Source: Spartobacteria bacterium (GTDB lineage: Bacteria > Verrucomicrobiota > Verrucomicrobiia > Chthoniobacterales > UBA10450). From it: a stretch of DNA of 64,000 bases. How positions within the stretch are numbered: the first letter of the stretch is position 1; every line of letters begins with the position of its first letter. Location: positions 186,001-250,000 of the forward strand of contig PMSN01000011.1 in NCBI GenBank assembly GCA_003167555.1, written 5' to 3'. This document shows, one piece after another, positions 17,189 to 25,888 of this stretch. The notes beneath the pieces are model-generated. The model was given only the letters and a program-made list of their open reading frames with translations, was not told where the DNA came from and searched no databases. The translations under genes were made by a program, and so were the position numbers.

Positions 17189-17548
17189 TCAGCCAACGCG
17201 GAACCGAATTTCCCGGATAATTTTCGCGCCGAAGCGCTGCTTCAATTTGCGCAATATTTCGGCCTTCGAGATTTGCTCGAATTGATAATGCAGCGCGGGC
17301 TGCAACACGCGGATGAAGAGAACGCCGGCCCGCAAGCTGACCGGCGCGGAGTGGGCCGAGATAAAATCGCCGACGATTTGTTTCCACGCCTCGATGACTT
17401 CCGCCTCGCGCAGGCGCTCGCTCAGGCCGAGTTGCTGCATGAGTTTCGGAAGTAAATCCGCCGGCGCCTGCCAGCGATCGGGCTTTGTTTTTTTCGCCGG
17501 CAAGCCGCGCCATTCAGCAATGACGGCGGCGCGCAGGGACGCGTTCAT
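17189..17548 (-). CDS. DUF721/DciA-like protein
   Basis: A 119-residue protein with a DUF721 (DciA) domain: EAWKQIVGDFISAHSAPVSL, then GVLFIRVLQPALHYQFEQIS and the LKQRFG-AKIIREIRFRVG ending. DciA is the ancestral loader of the replicative helicase DnaB in bacteria lacking DnaC. It lies 19 bp downstream of rpoN in the same direction. dnaA and dnaN are about 20 kb away. Confidence 0.85.
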   Translation of the reverse strand: MNASLRAAVIAEWRGLPAKKTKPDRWQAPADLLPKLMQQLGLSERLREAEVIEAWKQIVGDFISAHSAPVSLRAGVLFIRVLQPALHYQFEQISKAEILRKLKQRFGAKIIREIRFRVG

Positions 17549-17567
17549 CGGCTCGCGTTTCGCCCGC

Positions 17568-18989
17568 TCAATATTTCCGCCGCATGTTGCTCGGCAGAAT
17601 ATTCAGCTCGGTCCGGTATTTGGCGACAGTGCGGCGGGCGATTGGTATGCCGCGCTCGCTCAGGATCTCGACGATCTCTTTGTCACTCAAGGGCGAGCCG
17701 GAGTCCTCGTTCTTCACGAGGTCGAGGATCGCTTCCTTCACGCTGGTGTTGCTCATCGATTCGCCGCTCGAGGTTTGATAGCCCGGCGTGAAGAAATACT
17801 TCATCTCGAAGACGCCCTGGGGCGTGGACATGTATTTGCCCGAGATCGCGCGGCTCACGGTCGTCTCGTGCACGCCGACGATGTCGGCGATCTGCACCAT
17901 CGTCATCGGCTTTAAGTGCGCGGTGCCGTGATCGAGAAACTCCTTTTGCCGCAGCACAATCTGGTGCGCGATATTTGAGATCGTCTGCTGGCGTTGGTGG
18001 ATCGATTTGATGAGGAACTTCCCGCTCCGTATTTTGTCCCGGATATAATCCTTCACCTCGCTGCCGTTCCCATCCTGCGACATGATGTCTTTGTAAGTGT
18101 TGCTGATGCGCAAGTGCGGGATTTGTTCGCCGTTGAGGATGACCTGGTATTCGCCGTCGATTTTTTCCACGGTCACATCGGGCAGAACGTAATTCTGGGG
18201 CGCGGCGGCAAAAATCTGGCCGGGCCGCGGATCGAGCTGGGCGATGTTGTTCGCGCATTTTTGGATTTGCTCGACGCTGATCCCCATCCGGCGCGCGATC
18301 TCGGGGAAGCGCCGTTTGCCGAGGTCCTGCATGTGGTCCTGGATGATTTTGTATTCGAGGCTGCTTCCTTTTCCCTCGCGCTTGAGCTGAATGAGAAGGC
18401 ACTCGCGCAAATCGCGCGCGCCGACGCCGGGCGGATAAAAGCTCTGGATGAGCAAAAGCATCGTTTCGAAATCTTCCTGCGCGATGCCGGTGTTGAGCGC
18501 CATGTCTTCCGGCGTGACCTGGAGAAAACCGTTGTCGTCGATATTGCCGATGATCAGCTCGGCGGTCTTGCGATCATCCGCATCGAGAGGGGCCTGATTG
18601 AGCTGGCCCATGAGATGTTGCTGAAGCGTTTCCTGGGTCGCGATGGAATCGAAGAAGAACTGGCGCTTCTCTTCGTCGTCCTGGGAACGCGCGCTGTAGC
18701 TGCCCGATTGCGCCATGTAATCGCGCCACTCATCATCGAGCTTCGCCAGTTGATCGAACTCGGCTTTGAACTCTTCGTCCGCCGTCGGCTTGGCCGGTTC
18801 TTCGACACCGTCGGCATCCGGTTCGGTAGCCAACTCTTCCAAAACCGGATTCGTTTCCATTTCCTGCTGGACGAGGTTGCGGAGCTCGAGCAGCGGGGCC
18901 TGAAGGATGAGCAAGCTTTGCTGAAGCTGGGGTGCAAGAACCTGCTGGAGCGAGAGGTTTTGCGACTGATGCATCCCTGGGCCGGCCAT
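17568..18989 (-). CDS. rpoN: RNA polymerase sigma-54 factor
   Basis: A 473-residue sigma-54. Region I is Gln/Leu-rich (SLQQVLAPQLQQSLLILQAP) and interacts with activators; an acidic region II follows; the core-binding domain has paired helices around ELIIGNIDDNGFLQ; the C-terminus carries the HTH and the RpoN box ARRTVAKYR, which reads the -24 element. The ATG at 18989 (MAGPGMHQSQNL) is chosen; ATG 18974 is possible, and the long upstream extension is not conserved. An NtrC-type activator is encoded about 0.9 kb upstream. dciA-like follows after 19 bp. Confidence 0.96.
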   Translation of the reverse strand: MAGPGMHQSQNLSLQQVLAPQLQQSLLILQAPLLELRNLVQQEMETNPVLEELATEPDADGVEEPAKPTADEEFKAEFDQLAKLDDEWRDYMAQSGSYSARSQDDEEKRQFFFDSIATQETLQQHLMGQLNQAPLDADDRKTAELIIGNIDDNGFLQVTPEDMALNTGIAQEDFETMLLLIQSFYPPGVGARDLRECLLIQLKREGKGSSLEYKIIQDHMQDLGKRRFPEIARRMGISVEQIQKCANNIAQLDPRPGQIFAAAPQNYVLPDVTVEKIDGEYQVILNGEQIPHLRISNTYKDIMSQDGNGSEVKDYIRDKIRSGKFLIKSIHQRQQTISNIAHQIVLRQKEFLDHGTAHLKPMTMVQIADIVGVHETTVSRAISGKYMSTPQGVFEMKYFFTPGYQTSSGESMSNTSVKEAILDLVKNEDSGSPLSDKEIVEILSERGIPIARRTVAKYRTELNILPSNMRRKY

Positions 18990-19104
18990 GGTTTCCGACG
19001 CTACTCGGTCGAGGCGCGTAAAACAAGCAATTAGCGCGCCGCGACCCCGCAGAGGACGGGCGGAATACGACTTGCTGTGAGAAGAGACGAACCGATTCTG
19101 CCCA

Positions 19105-19335
19105 ATGAAAATTCTTCCCGCTCTCGCCGCCTTTCTCTCGCTCGCGCTCTTGACGACCGCACCGGCCGCGGATGAAACGAAAGACAAACAGCAGCAGGTC
19201 CTCGCTCTCGTCAAGGAAGTGCAAGGCCAGCAGAAGACGATCGCCGAGAACCAGGGGAAAATTGACGAAAAGCTAGTGACAATCGCGGAAGCAGTCCGGC
19301 TGGCGCGAATTTATTCCAGCAGGGGAGGCAAATAA
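19105..19335 (+). CDS. small secreted coiled-coil protein
   Basis: A 76-residue protein with a Sec signal peptide (MKILPALAAFLSLALLTTAPAA) followed by a heptad-like helix rich in Gln, Lys and Glu. It ends in AEAVRLARIYSSRGGK. It lies divergently from rpoN and 1 bp before a similar gene. The shared C-terminal pattern (A/Q-x-x-R/I-IY) suggests the pair are distant paralogues. Function unknown; the consistent layout of both proteins supports real genes. Confidence 0.72.
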   Translation: MKILPALAAFLSLALLTTAPAADETKDKQQQVLALVKEVQGQQKTIAENQGKIDEKLVTIAEAVRLARIYSSRGGK

Positions 19336-19336
19336 C

Positions 19337-19624
19337 ATGAGCGGCAAAGCTCTGATCTTCGCAATTACTTTCGCCCTTGCGAGCACACTGGCCGCTCAGT
19401 CGCCTGTCCCGATAATCGTTCCGGCCATGACGCCGGCCACCACGACGAAAGCGCCGGCGGCGGCGGTTGAGACCGACAATTCCCTTTCAGCGGCCCTGAA
19501 ACTTCTGCAAGAGATGAAGGCCGCGAATGATGAGATCATCGCCAAACAAGCGGCGACGCTGACCCAACTCGACGAGCTGGAAAAAGAGGCGCAGCAGATT
19601 CGGATTTACACGAAGCGCAGCTAG
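19337..19624 (+). CDS. small secreted coiled-coil protein, possible paralogue of the upstream gene
   Basis: A 95-residue protein with a signal peptide (cleavage after about LASTLAAQ), a Pro/Ala/Thr-rich linker and a C-terminal helix (LLQEMKAANDEIIAKQAATL, then EKEAQQIRIYTKRS). The last residues resemble the end of the protein at 19105-19335 (ARIYSSRGGK against IRIYTKRS). The two genes are 1 bp apart and surely co-transcribed. No family recognised. Confidence 0.72.
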   Translation: MSGKALIFAITFALASTLAAQSPVPIIVPAMTPATTTKAPAAAVETDNSLSAALKLLQEMKAANDEIIAKQAATLTQLDELEKEAQQIRIYTKRS

Positions 19625-19647
19625 CCGTCACCAGCTCGGCGCGAGAG

Positions 19648-19807
19648 TGTCATCCTGAGCCGCGCAGACGGCGAAGGACCTCACATTCGCAATCCGCGCT
19701 ATCGCGAGACAAGTTCGCATTATTCGCAGATGGCGCGGCAATGAAACGCGGAAGCGTTCAGGGTAATTGCGAGATCCCTCGGCGCGCTGCGCCAGCCTCG
19801 GGATGAC
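19648..19807. repeat. about 160-bp palindromic dispersed element (family A)
   Basis: Left end TGTCATCCTGAGCCGCGCAG, right end ...GCCTCGGGATGACA: terminal inverted repeats with a variable centre. Related copies are at 25715-25871, 38799-38955 and 42661-42814. It lies between two convergent genes. Confidence 0.9.
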
Positions 19808-19839
19808 AACGCAGACCGTTGCTCGAAGTGCGTGTCTCG

Positions 19840-21210
<1,371 letters not shown>

Positions 21211-21269
21211 AGTCGCAATGCGGAGAATATTTCACGTTTGAGAAAAGGAAAGCGAAATTGAGAAAACGC

Positions 21270-22475
21270 TTAAGCTAGATTTAATGCCCTTCCGTCCAGC
21301 ATCATCCACGGAACTTGTCCTTCGAAGGCGATGATTGCGTCGAAAATGTCGGCCCGCGATTGCGCGAAGGGAATTGCGATCAGGTCCGCGAAGAATCCCG
21401 GCGCGATGATGCCAAGTGCTTCCGCCTGACCGAGAGCACGTGCTCCATGCACCGTCGCCATTTCCAGAATCTCGCGCGGTGCTACCTCGGGCGCTTTGCG
21501 CTGGAATTCGCGCATCTCGGAAAGAAGGCTGAGGCTGGAGTTGCTCGCCAGGCTGTCGGTCCCGAGGCAAACGTTGAAGCCGAGAGCGCGTAGTTTTTTC
21601 AAATTGAAGGGCGCATGACCCAGGAATGTGTGGCTGCGCGGACAGTGCGCGATGTGGAACTTCGCGGCGCGCGCGAGAAGATCGAAATCGCTGTCAGTGA
21701 GTTCGTTCAAGTGCGCGATGATCCATCGCTCGTCGATTTCCTGTCGGCGAATCAAGAATGAAAGCGGGGTCTCGTTGCCGCAGTCGTCCATCGGGCGCCC
21801 GATGCTTTTCAGGAACTCGAAGGCCGGGCCGTTTCCGTCGCGAAACATTTGCATCTCTTCATGCGATTCGGCCAGATGCGTCGTGAGACGAGCATTTTCG
21901 CGGCGGGCGATCTCTTCGCAGCGCGCATACAAACGCGCTGAGGCCGTGAACGGCGCGTGCGGCGCCAGGCCCCAATGCTTCGCGGATTTTAGCGACTCAA
22001 CGGCAAGATCGACAATGCTCTCCGCCCGATCCGGAGTTCGCACATCGATCAATTCCCCAAACCACCATGTCCGGATCGGCTCGTTGATTTCAGCGATCAA
22101 TTCCGGGAACGCGGTCAGGTTCGCGATGGTCGTCGTCCCGAATCCTTGCGCTTCGACGAAGCCCTCCTTGATCGATGCCACGTAATCTTTCGCGCTCAGA
22201 CTGGCCTTCTCGGCGTTGATCGCTTGAATCCAATCGGCAAACGACGATGGCGGCGGGATCTTGCCGCGCAGCATCGTGTAATCGAGATGGCAATGCGCGT
22301 TGATGAGGCCAGGCAGTAGAACTCGCTCGCCGAGGTCGAAAACCTCACCGCTGTGGCGCGCTTTCACCTCCTCGAAGCGCGCGACCTCGACAATCTTGTT
22401 TCCCGCAATGGCGACGGCGCCATTCTCGATGGGCCCGCCCACCATTGGCACCACAATGCGTGAACGGATAATCAT
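21270..22475 (-). CDS. amidohydrolase-family deaminase (cytosine deaminase/MtaD-like)
   Basis: A 401-residue metal-dependent hydrolase. Visible ligands: HxH in NAHCHLDYT, His in LAPHAPFTAS, THLAESHEEM, the FHIAHCPRSH region, and Asp in CLGTDSLASN. These are typical of the subgroup with S-adenosylhomocysteine/methylthioadenosine deaminases, chlorohydrolases and aminodeoxyfutalosine deaminase of the menaquinone futalosine route; the sequence does not settle which. The start overlaps the stop of the upstream DR2241-like gene (ATGA), making it the last gene of a four-gene operon with a tetrapyrrole chelatase. Confidence 0.88.
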   Translation of the reverse strand: MIIRSRIVVPMVGGPIENGAVAIAGNKIVEVARFEEVKARHSGEVFDLGERVLLPGLINAHCHLDYTMLRGKIPPPSSFADWIQAINAEKASLSAKDYVASIKEGFVEAQGFGTTTIANLTAFPELIAEINEPIRTWWFGELIDVRTPDRAESIVDLAVESLKSAKHWGLAPHAPFTASARLYARCEEIARRENARLTTHLAESHEEMQMFRDGNGPAFEFLKSIGRPMDDCGNETPLSFLIRRQEIDERWIIAHLNELTDSDFDLLARAAKFHIAHCPRSHTFLGHAPFNLKKLRALGFNVCLGTDSLASNSSLSLLSEMREFQRKAPEVAPREILEMATVHGARALGQAEALGIIAPGFFADLIAIPFAQSRADIFDAIIAFEGQVPWMMLDGRALNLA

Positions 22476-23131
22476 TCAGGCATGGCCGCGCGGACGATCT
22501 TGCGCGCTTCCGCGACGAGCAGATTGCAGGCTTCCTGGCAAAGCAGCGGGATCACCGCCGCGCCCTGGCCCGTTTGGTCATGTCGCGGATCGCATTTCTC
22601 GGACGGCAATCGAGTTGATGCGACCCCGCCGTTCTCATCGCGTTTCCAAAGAATCGTCCGCAAGCATCCTCCATCCGAACCGCAAAAATTTCCGACCAGC
22701 GCGTTTGCCTCGTCGACGGATATCTTCGCGGACGCGCGATACATTCCAGTTTGTCGTTCCAGCGTCGCGCGCAGCGGTGTGGTGGCGCACGCGCCCTCCT
22801 CCCACGCAAGAAATGCGGCAAGCCGTCCCGGATAAAACAAATCGAGCGCGATCCGCAACGCGGCAATATCCTTCAGCGCCAACCGCCATCCGTGCCGCAG
22901 ATTAGGCGCGGTCTTGAGCGGCCGATAATTTTTCGCATCATCGAATCGGGCGATCTCGGAGGCACCGACAGCGTTGCCGTAGTGCTGGAGGTCATTTCGC
23001 GACGTATCATCATCGCGATGAGTTAACACAAAGCCTTCGCCAGACCTGTCCGCGATCGAGATTTGCCCGATGCAGCGCAGACCCGCCGCGAGCCAATTCG
23101 CCAGCGCGGTCTCCTGCACCGAAGCGCTCAC
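22472..23131 (-). CDS. DR2241-type 4Fe-4S cluster-binding protein
   Basis: A 219-residue protein starting at the GTG 23131 (GTGA overlap with the GAF gene stop). The frame is open further upstream but there it overlaps the GAF gene. The C-terminal part has Cys spacing fitting an Fe-S site: CGSDGGC, SEKCDPRH and CQEACN. Together with HGWRLALKDIAALRIALDLF this resembles the DR2241 stabilising and 4Fe-4S domains that are fused to CbiX in Deinococcus. Here CbiX is separate, two genes upstream. A role in chelating iron or cobalt into sirohydrochlorin-like tetrapyrroles is inferred. Confidence 0.72.
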   Translation of the reverse strand: MSASVQETALANWLAAGLRCIGQISIADRSGEGFVLTHRDDDTSRNDLQHYGNAVGASEIARFDDAKNYRPLKTAPNLRHGWRLALKDIAALRIALDLFYPGRLAAFLAWEEGACATTPLRATLERQTGMYRASAKISVDEANALVGNFCGSDGGCLRTILWKRDENGGVASTRLPSEKCDPRHDQTGQGAAVIPLLCQEACNLLVAEARKIVRAAMPE

Positions 23132-23583
23132 TTCAAGGCGCGTGCCAGCAACGCCGCCGTCCGCTCGAGAAATTCGCGGTCCTTCTCCGTGAACGCATTC
23201 AGTTTCTCGCTCTCCACATCGATCAGGCCGACCGCGCGCCCCGATTCCGCGATGATCGGCACCACGATCTCCGACATGGTGCTCCCGAAGGTGGGCAAAT
23301 AGCGCGGGTCCTTGTGCACATCCGCGACCATGACGGATTGCTTCGATTCCACGGCCGAGGCGGCCAGGCCTTGTGTGATCGGAAAGCGCGGATAAGCCGG
23401 CGGGCATTTTCCCGTGCGCGCTACGACGACGAAATCGCCCCGCGAAATCTTGTAAATCCCGACCCAGCGATAATCGCAGGCCGCCCGAATCATTTCCGCC
23501 ATCTCGCAGAGTGGATGAGGCCCTTTGGCTCCAGCCAACACGAGAGCGCCGAGCTCTTGCAGGATTTTGAGCGTGGCTTCCAT
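23128..23583 (-). CDS. GAF-domain protein
   Basis: A 151-residue single GAF domain: RWVGIYKISRGDFVVVARTG, VESKQSVMVADVHKDPRYLP, SEIVVPIIAESGRAVGLIDV. It resembles free methionine-R-sulfoxide reductase in layout, but the catalytic and resolving Cys positions are replaced (GLAASAVES and YLPTFGS), so that activity is unlikely. It sits between CbiX and the DR2241-like gene and overlaps the latter by 4 bp. A small-molecule or tetrapyrrole sensor role is possible but unproven. Confidence 0.85.
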   Translation of the reverse strand: MEATLKILQELGALVLAGAKGPHPLCEMAEMIRAACDYRWVGIYKISRGDFVVVARTGKCPPAYPRFPITQGLAASAVESKQSVMVADVHKDPRYLPTFGSTMSEIVVPIIAESGRAVGLIDVESEKLNAFTEKDREFLERTAALLARALK

Positions 23584-23610
23584 TTTTAACCGTAACTGCG
23601 TGCGGAGAAT

Positions 23611-24423
23611 TTACGAGGCCGAATCCGGCTCGCGTCTTTGCGGGTCGAATGCTTCGGCCTGTTCGATTATCACGTCGGCAAATTTTGGCTCGGTTCCAAT
23701 CGCGGTCGAGTAGAAGAGCGACCGGCCCTGGAGCTGATGTGGATTGGCGGATGGCGGATGGCTCGCGCTGTTTATCCCGAGCATCACCGGGATGTCTTCA
23801 TGGCTATGCAGGCCATCAGAAACGAAAAACGGAACGACCACGACGTTCCGCGTCTGGGTGAGCGCCCGCCAATCGGAGACGAGCGGCGGCTCCTCCATGT
23901 AGACATTCAGGACCGCGGCGTATTCCCCACGCGCGCGAATCATTTCCGCCTGGCGCTTGGCCGCGACGGCGCTGTTGTCGTTCAGGCTGGTGCCGTGACC
24001 GACGATCAACAGGGTGGTTTCGGCCGCGGAAATATCAGGCGCGACTGCGCGGGCGCGTTGCAGGAGGAGTTCCGTCATCCCGCGGTGGTTCCCGGTCGGC
24101 TCGCAATATTTCCACGTCTGGCCGTTGGCGCGCTTGGTAGCAGGTCCCGTTAATTCCAATTCCCGGGGAATGACCGTGCGCGTGAAATAACCCTCGCTGA
24201 TGAAATTGGGAACGACGTAGACATCGTGGATCGCCGGATCGCGGAAAAATAGGAGCGCGTCGCGCAGACTTGGCTCTTCTTTCCAGAAGCAGCAGGCGAC
24301 ATCGGCAAAGATCCCGCGCCGGCGAATTTCGGACGCGTGGGTCAGAGTCGGCGCGCTGGAATCGGGATTCACGGTCGAGCCGTGACCGACAATGAGGAGC
24401 GCGCTGGATTTCTTGGCCGACAC
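23611..24423 (-). CDS. cbiX: CbiX-type chelatase with two tandem domains
   Basis: A 270-residue protein built of two CbiX domains. Each opens with the metal/tetrapyrrole site GHG: ALLIVGHGSTVN (N-terminal) and TLLIVGHGTSLND (middle), and each has the following VxxxFxxEGYFT or FFVSDGLHSHEDIP segment with His ligands. The family inserts Co2+ or Fe2+ into sirohydrochlorin. GTG 24423 is chosen because the upstream ATG at 24459 would add residues (MDVRRWAFDVFF) encoded by a dispersed palindromic repeat. It is the first gene of an operon with GAF, DR2241-like and amidohydrolase genes. Confidence 0.85.
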   Translation of the reverse strand: MSAKKSSALLIVGHGSTVNPDSSAPTLTHASEIRRRGIFADVACCFWKEEPSLRDALLFFRDPAIHDVYVVPNFISEGYFTRTVIPRELELTGPATKRANGQTWKYCEPTGNHRGMTELLLQRARAVAPDISAAETTLLIVGHGTSLNDNSAVAAKRQAEMIRARGEYAAVLNVYMEEPPLVSDWRALTQTRNVVVVPFFVSDGLHSHEDIPVMLGINSASHPPSANPHQLQGRSLFYSTAIGTEPKFADVIIEQAEAFDPQRREPDSAS

Positions 24424-24426
24424 GAA

Positions 24427-24623
24427 GAAAACGTCGAACGCCCAACGCCGAACGTCCAATATCGAATTAGAGGCATCCCGAAAACGCTAGTCATCCTGAG
24501 CGGAGCGAAGCGGAGTCGAAGGACCCCGTGGAGCATCGCTCGACACACGACGGGGTCCCTCGACTTCGCTCGGGATGACGGGCTGGCGTCTAGTGCATTC
24601 GGCGTTCGGCGTTGGACGTTTTC
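24427..24623. repeat. nested palindromic repeats in divergent cbiX/aldo-keto reductase gap
   Basis: An outer inverted repeat (GAAAACGTCGAACGCCCAAC near 24427 against GCGTTGGACGTTTTC ending near 24623) encloses a second palindrome at 24490-24579 with ends GTCATCCTGAG and CTCGGGATGAC. The inner unit belongs to the same family as the copy inside uvrC. The layout suggests one element inserted in another. Confidence 0.82.
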
Positions 24624-24650
24624 ACCTTCTCTTATTAAGCTGACTGCCTT

Positions 24651-25694
24651 ATGCGCTATCGCACCTACAAAAACACCGACCTGCGCGTGAGCGAGGTGGG
24701 GTTTGGTCTTTGGACGATCTCGACGGGATGGTGGGGGCAGTTCACCGAGGGCGAAGCGATCGCGCTCATGCATAAAGCGTTCGATCTCGGCATTACGCTC
24801 TTCGATGCGGCCGATACTTACGGCAACGGACTGAGCGAGGAACTAATCGCGAAGGCGTTTCCGAACCAACGCGATCAAGTCGTCGTCGCGACGAAGGTCG
24901 GTTACGATTTTGTCACGCACGGCGAAACGCGCGGGCGCGGCCAGCGCGAAATCCCGCAGGATTTTTCACCCGACGCCATCGTGCGCGCGACCGATGCGGC
25001 GCTCAAGCGTTTGAAGACCGACCGCATCGATCTGCTTCAACTGCACAACATCCGGATGGAACAGATCTACGACGATGCCATCTGGATCGCGCTCGAGAGG
25101 TTGAAAGCGAGCGGCAAGATTCGTTACGCGGGGATCGCGCTCGGCCCGGCAATCGGCTGGCTTTACGAAGGCATCAATTGCATTCGTGAACGCGAGGTCA
25201 CGAGCGTCCAGCATATCTACAACATGCTCGAGCAACATCCCGGACGCGCCATGCAGGACGCGGCCACGGATGCGGGCAAAGACACGATGTTTCTCATTCG
25301 CGTCACGCATTCGTCGGGCATGCTCGAAGGAAAATACACCGCCGAGACGACGTTCCCGCCGACCGATCATCGCAGTCATCGGCCGCGCAGCTGGCTCCTG
25401 AACGGTGTGAAGAAAATCGATCGCCTCCGTTTTCTGGAGAACTCCGAGCGCACCCTCGGCCAGGCTGCTTTGCAATGGCTGCTCGAGGACGACCGCGTCG
25501 CATCGACCCTGCCGAACATCTACGAAGAAGCGCAACTGATCGAGTTTGCGAAGGCGCCCGAATGTCCGCCGCTCACGAGCGACGAGATGGAGAAAATCGC
25601 CGAGCTTTACGCCGATAATTTCGGAGTGGAACGCGAAGAGCCGAAATTTAAGGGGACGATGGAAATTGCGGCTGCGGCCGCGGCGACTGTTTGA
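24651..25694 (+). CDS. aldo/keto reductase
   Basis: A 347-residue (alpha/beta)8 NADPH-dependent oxidoreductase. Catalytic tetrad: Asp and Tyr in LFDAADTYGNGLSEE, Lys in VVVATKVGYDF, and His in IDLLQLHNIR. The NADPH-binding C-terminal part includes the QAALQWLLEDDRVASTLPNI segment. Substrate unknown. It is transcribed divergently from the cbiX operon across a gap filled by nested repeats. Confidence 0.93.
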   Translation: MRYRTYKNTDLRVSEVGFGLWTISTGWWGQFTEGEAIALMHKAFDLGITLFDAADTYGNGLSEELIAKAFPNQRDQVVVATKVGYDFVTHGETRGRGQREIPQDFSPDAIVRATDAALKRLKTDRIDLLQLHNIRMEQIYDDAIWIALERLKASGKIRYAGIALGPAIGWLYEGINCIREREVTSVQHIYNMLEQHPGRAMQDAATDAGKDTMFLIRVTHSSGMLEGKYTAETTFPPTDHRSHRPRSWLLNGVKKIDRLRFLENSERTLGQAALQWLLEDDRVASTLPNIYEEAQLIEFAKAPECPPLTSDEMEKIAELYADNFGVEREEPKFKGTMEIAAAAAATV

Positions 25695-25714
25695 AGGAAG
25701 CGTCGATCCTTGCT

Positions 25715-25871
25715 TGTCATCCCGAGCCGCGCAGACGGCGAGGGACCTCACAGCTGCCTTAGTCGCTTCCGCGTCCCATTGCCGCGTGATCTGCGGACCA
25801 CGCGAACGTGTCGCGCGAAGCGCAGCCCGCGACTGTGAGGTCCTTCGCCGTCTGCGCGGCTCAGGATGACA
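25715..25871. repeat. 157-bp palindromic dispersed element (family A)
   Basis: Ends form 38-bp terminal inverted repeats with two mismatches: TGTCATCCCGAGCCGCGCAG at the left and CTGCGCGGCTCAGGATGACA at the right. It fills the convergent gap between the aldo/keto reductase and PBP2 genes and could fold as a long hairpin acting as a bidirectional terminator. Confidence 0.94.
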
Positions 25872-25888
25872 GCTGCGTGAGATGAATC

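Noticed and set aside
17994-19034. 346-codon plus-strand frame opposite rpoN
   Set aside because: Antisense to rpoN, which has complete sigma-54 motifs.
22472-23407. Extended start for the DR2241-like gene within the GAF gene
   Set aside because: The added part reads the GAF gene in another frame; the GTG at 23131 in the GTGA overlap is a more natural start.
24424-24459. ATG upstream of cbiX giving MDVRRWAFDVFF
   Set aside because: Those codons lie in a dispersed palindromic repeat; the GTG at 24423 sits at the start of the conserved domain.
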